From assembly GCA_025457725.1 (NCBI GenBank), contig JALOTU010000184.1:1-5589 (forward strand): a DNA stretch of 5,589 nucleotides, written 5' to 3'. The stretch is from Verrucomicrobiota bacterium. GTDB taxonomy: Bacteria; Verrucomicrobiota; Verrucomicrobiia; Limisphaerales; DSYF01. Of the stretch, positions 4,637 to 5,589 are shown one piece after another. How positions within the stretch are numbered: position 1 is the stretch's first letter; each line of letters opens with the position of its first letter. The notes below the pieces were generated by a model. The model saw only the letters and a program-made list of their open reading frames with translations. It was not told the origin of the DNA and made no database searches. The translations under genes and the position numbers were made by a program.

Positions 4637-5589
4637 ATGACCACATCGGCAACACTGACACTCAAAAAGGCGCGGAATGAACCCACAGACCACCTCACAA
4701 GACAGGAGCCTCTTGGTGAACTGGCCAGGTTGATTCGTTACTATGTCCTGGCAGCAACGACCAAAGCGGGGTCAGGTCACCCGACCTCTGCGCTGTCAGC
4801 GACCGACTTGATGACGGGCCTGGTATTTGGCGGAACGTTTCGTTTTGATGCAGAGAACCCGCAGCATCCCAACAATGACCGCCTGATCTTTTCCAAGGGC
4901 CACGCCTCGCCGCTGTTTTACGCCCTATGGACGGCGACGGGATACCTTTCCGAGGAGGAATTGATGTCCTACCGCCAGTTCGGCAGTCCGTTGGAGGGGC
5001 ACCCCACCCCCGTGTTGGATGTCGTCGAGGCAGCCACCGGCTCACTGGGACAGGGTCTTTCCATCGGAGTGGGTATGGCCCTCAATGCAAAGTATCTCGA
5101 CGAGCTTCCCTACCGCACCTACGTGTTGTTGGGGGACAGCGAAATGGCCGAGGGTTCGCAGTGGGAGGCCATGGAGATCGCCGCCAAGTATCAATTGGAT
5201 CATTTGGTGGGCATTCTGGACGTAAACCGCCTGGGACAGTGTGGTGAAACCCTGCATGGCCACGACTTGACAGCATACGACGGGAAGATCCGGGCGTTTG
5301 GTTGGGAAACGCTGCTGATTGATGGTCACTCGTTGCCTGAGATTTGCAAGGCGTATCAACGCGCGGCGAATCATGCCGGCCGCCCAACCATGATCCTTGC
5401 CCGCACCCTGAAGGGCAAAGGCGTTCCCGAGGTCGAGGACAAGGAGGGTTGGCACGGCAAAGCTCTCGATGAACAGGAGTTCCAACGTGCCGTTGCGGCC
5501 CTGGGCGATGTGAACCGGTCCTTGCGCGGAAGCATTCCCAAACCCCAAGACCTTCGCCCGAAACACCGTACAGCAGGGAAGGCCGCCCC
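4637..5589 (+). CDS. tkt: Transketolase, N-terminal part (runs off the right edge)
   Basis: The first 317 residues of a thiamine-diphosphate transketolase are visible; the frame is open to the window end. Transketolase moves two-carbon ketol units between sugar phosphates in the pentose phosphate and Calvin cycles. Visible motifs are KAGSGHPTSALSATDL (43-58), SKGHASPLFYA (86-96), EGHPTP (120-125) and GSLGQGLSIGVGMA (135-148). The ThDP/Mg site is GDSEMAEGSQWEA (166-178) plus DVNRLGQ (195-201). LKGKGVPEVEDKEGWHGKAL (258-277) holds the active-site loop histidine H273. The KEGWHGK form and the overall spacing match the shorter mammalian/archaeal-type enzymes (about 620 aa), not the E. coli TktA type. 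The reading continues past 277 into a linker-like segment with PKPQDLRPKHR, which argues for a single chain and against a split N-terminal subunit. Position 168 is Ser where many enzymes have Gly (GDG). ATG 4637 has GAGG five bases upstream. Residues before about 25 are a non-conserved extension. Confidence 0.93.
   Translation, partial: MTTSATLTLKKARNEPTDHLTRQEPLGELARLIRYYVLAATTKAGSGHPTSALSATDLMTGLVFGGTFRFDAENPQHPNNDRLIFSKGHASPLFYALWTATGYLSEEELMSYRQFGSPLEGHPTPVLDVVEAATGSLGQGLSIGVGMALNAKYLDELPYRTYVLLGDSEMAEGSQWEAMEIAAKYQLDHLVGILDVNRLGQCGETLHGHDLTAYDGKIRAFGWETLLIDGHSLPEICKAYQRAANHAGRPTMILARTLKGKGVPEVEDKEGWHGKALDEQEFQRAVAALGDVNRSLRGSIPKPQDLRPKHRTAGKAA

Noticed and set aside
5042..5566. Minus-strand 174-codon open frame
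   Set aside because: It is antisense to transketolase, whose ThDP and active-site motifs are all in the plus-strand frame.
1..5589. CRISPR array, tRNA, rRNA, IS transposase or phage/defence genes
   Set aside because: No regularly spaced direct repeats, tRNA-like folds, rRNA-like stretches or transposase, integrase or nuclease-defence motifs were seen. The EEP and phosphodiesterase domains alone do not make a defence system.

Overview
This 5.6-kb, GC-rich bacterial window carries an accessory or stress-type gene neighbourhood. It is not a recognisable phage, defence or biosynthetic locus. Genes are short, sit on both strands, and use a mix of strong Shine-Dalgarno sites (TrkH, transketolase, PLDc_N) and apparently SD-poor starts (the 801-aa hydrolase, dodecin, DUF883). 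I cannot place the organism firmly. The SD usage and the palindromic repeat are compatible with a Verrucomicrobiota-like or proteobacterial genome, but that is only an impression.

Layout, left to right. Positions 1-71 hold the last residues of a charged, helical protein that enters from the left. Positions 248-2653 (+) encode a large two-domain hydrolase: an alkaline-phosphatase/nucleotide-pyrophosphatase superfamily phosphodiesterase joined to an endonuclease/exonuclease/phosphatase (EEP) domain, both with intact catalytic residues. A convergent intergenic gap with stem-loops follows. Then comes a DUF883/ElaB/YqjD-like single-pass membrane protein on the minus strand (2754-3062). Across a divergent 180-bp gap lie a dodecin flavin-storage protein (3243-3452) and a 57-aa orphan PLDc_N membrane peptide (3520-3693), both on the plus strand. 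A 167-bp gap with a strong hairpin leads to the 5' third of a TrkH-type K+ uptake channel (3861-4502). Its homology stops at about 4395, where a cluster of perfect inverted repeats begins. The window ends inside a transketolase (4637-5589), a single-chain mammalian/archaeal-type enzyme whose C-terminal part lies beyond the edge.

How the genes relate. DUF883, dodecin and the PLDc_N peptide are small proteins of the kind often seen in stress or stationary-phase gene groups. The AP-EEP fusion and PLDc_N could both touch phospholipid metabolism, but this is inference from domain identity and proximity.

The two most notable observations are the AP-EEP fusion and the truncation of trkH at a REP/MITE-like palindromic element. 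No complete, clearly new multi-gene system is visible.
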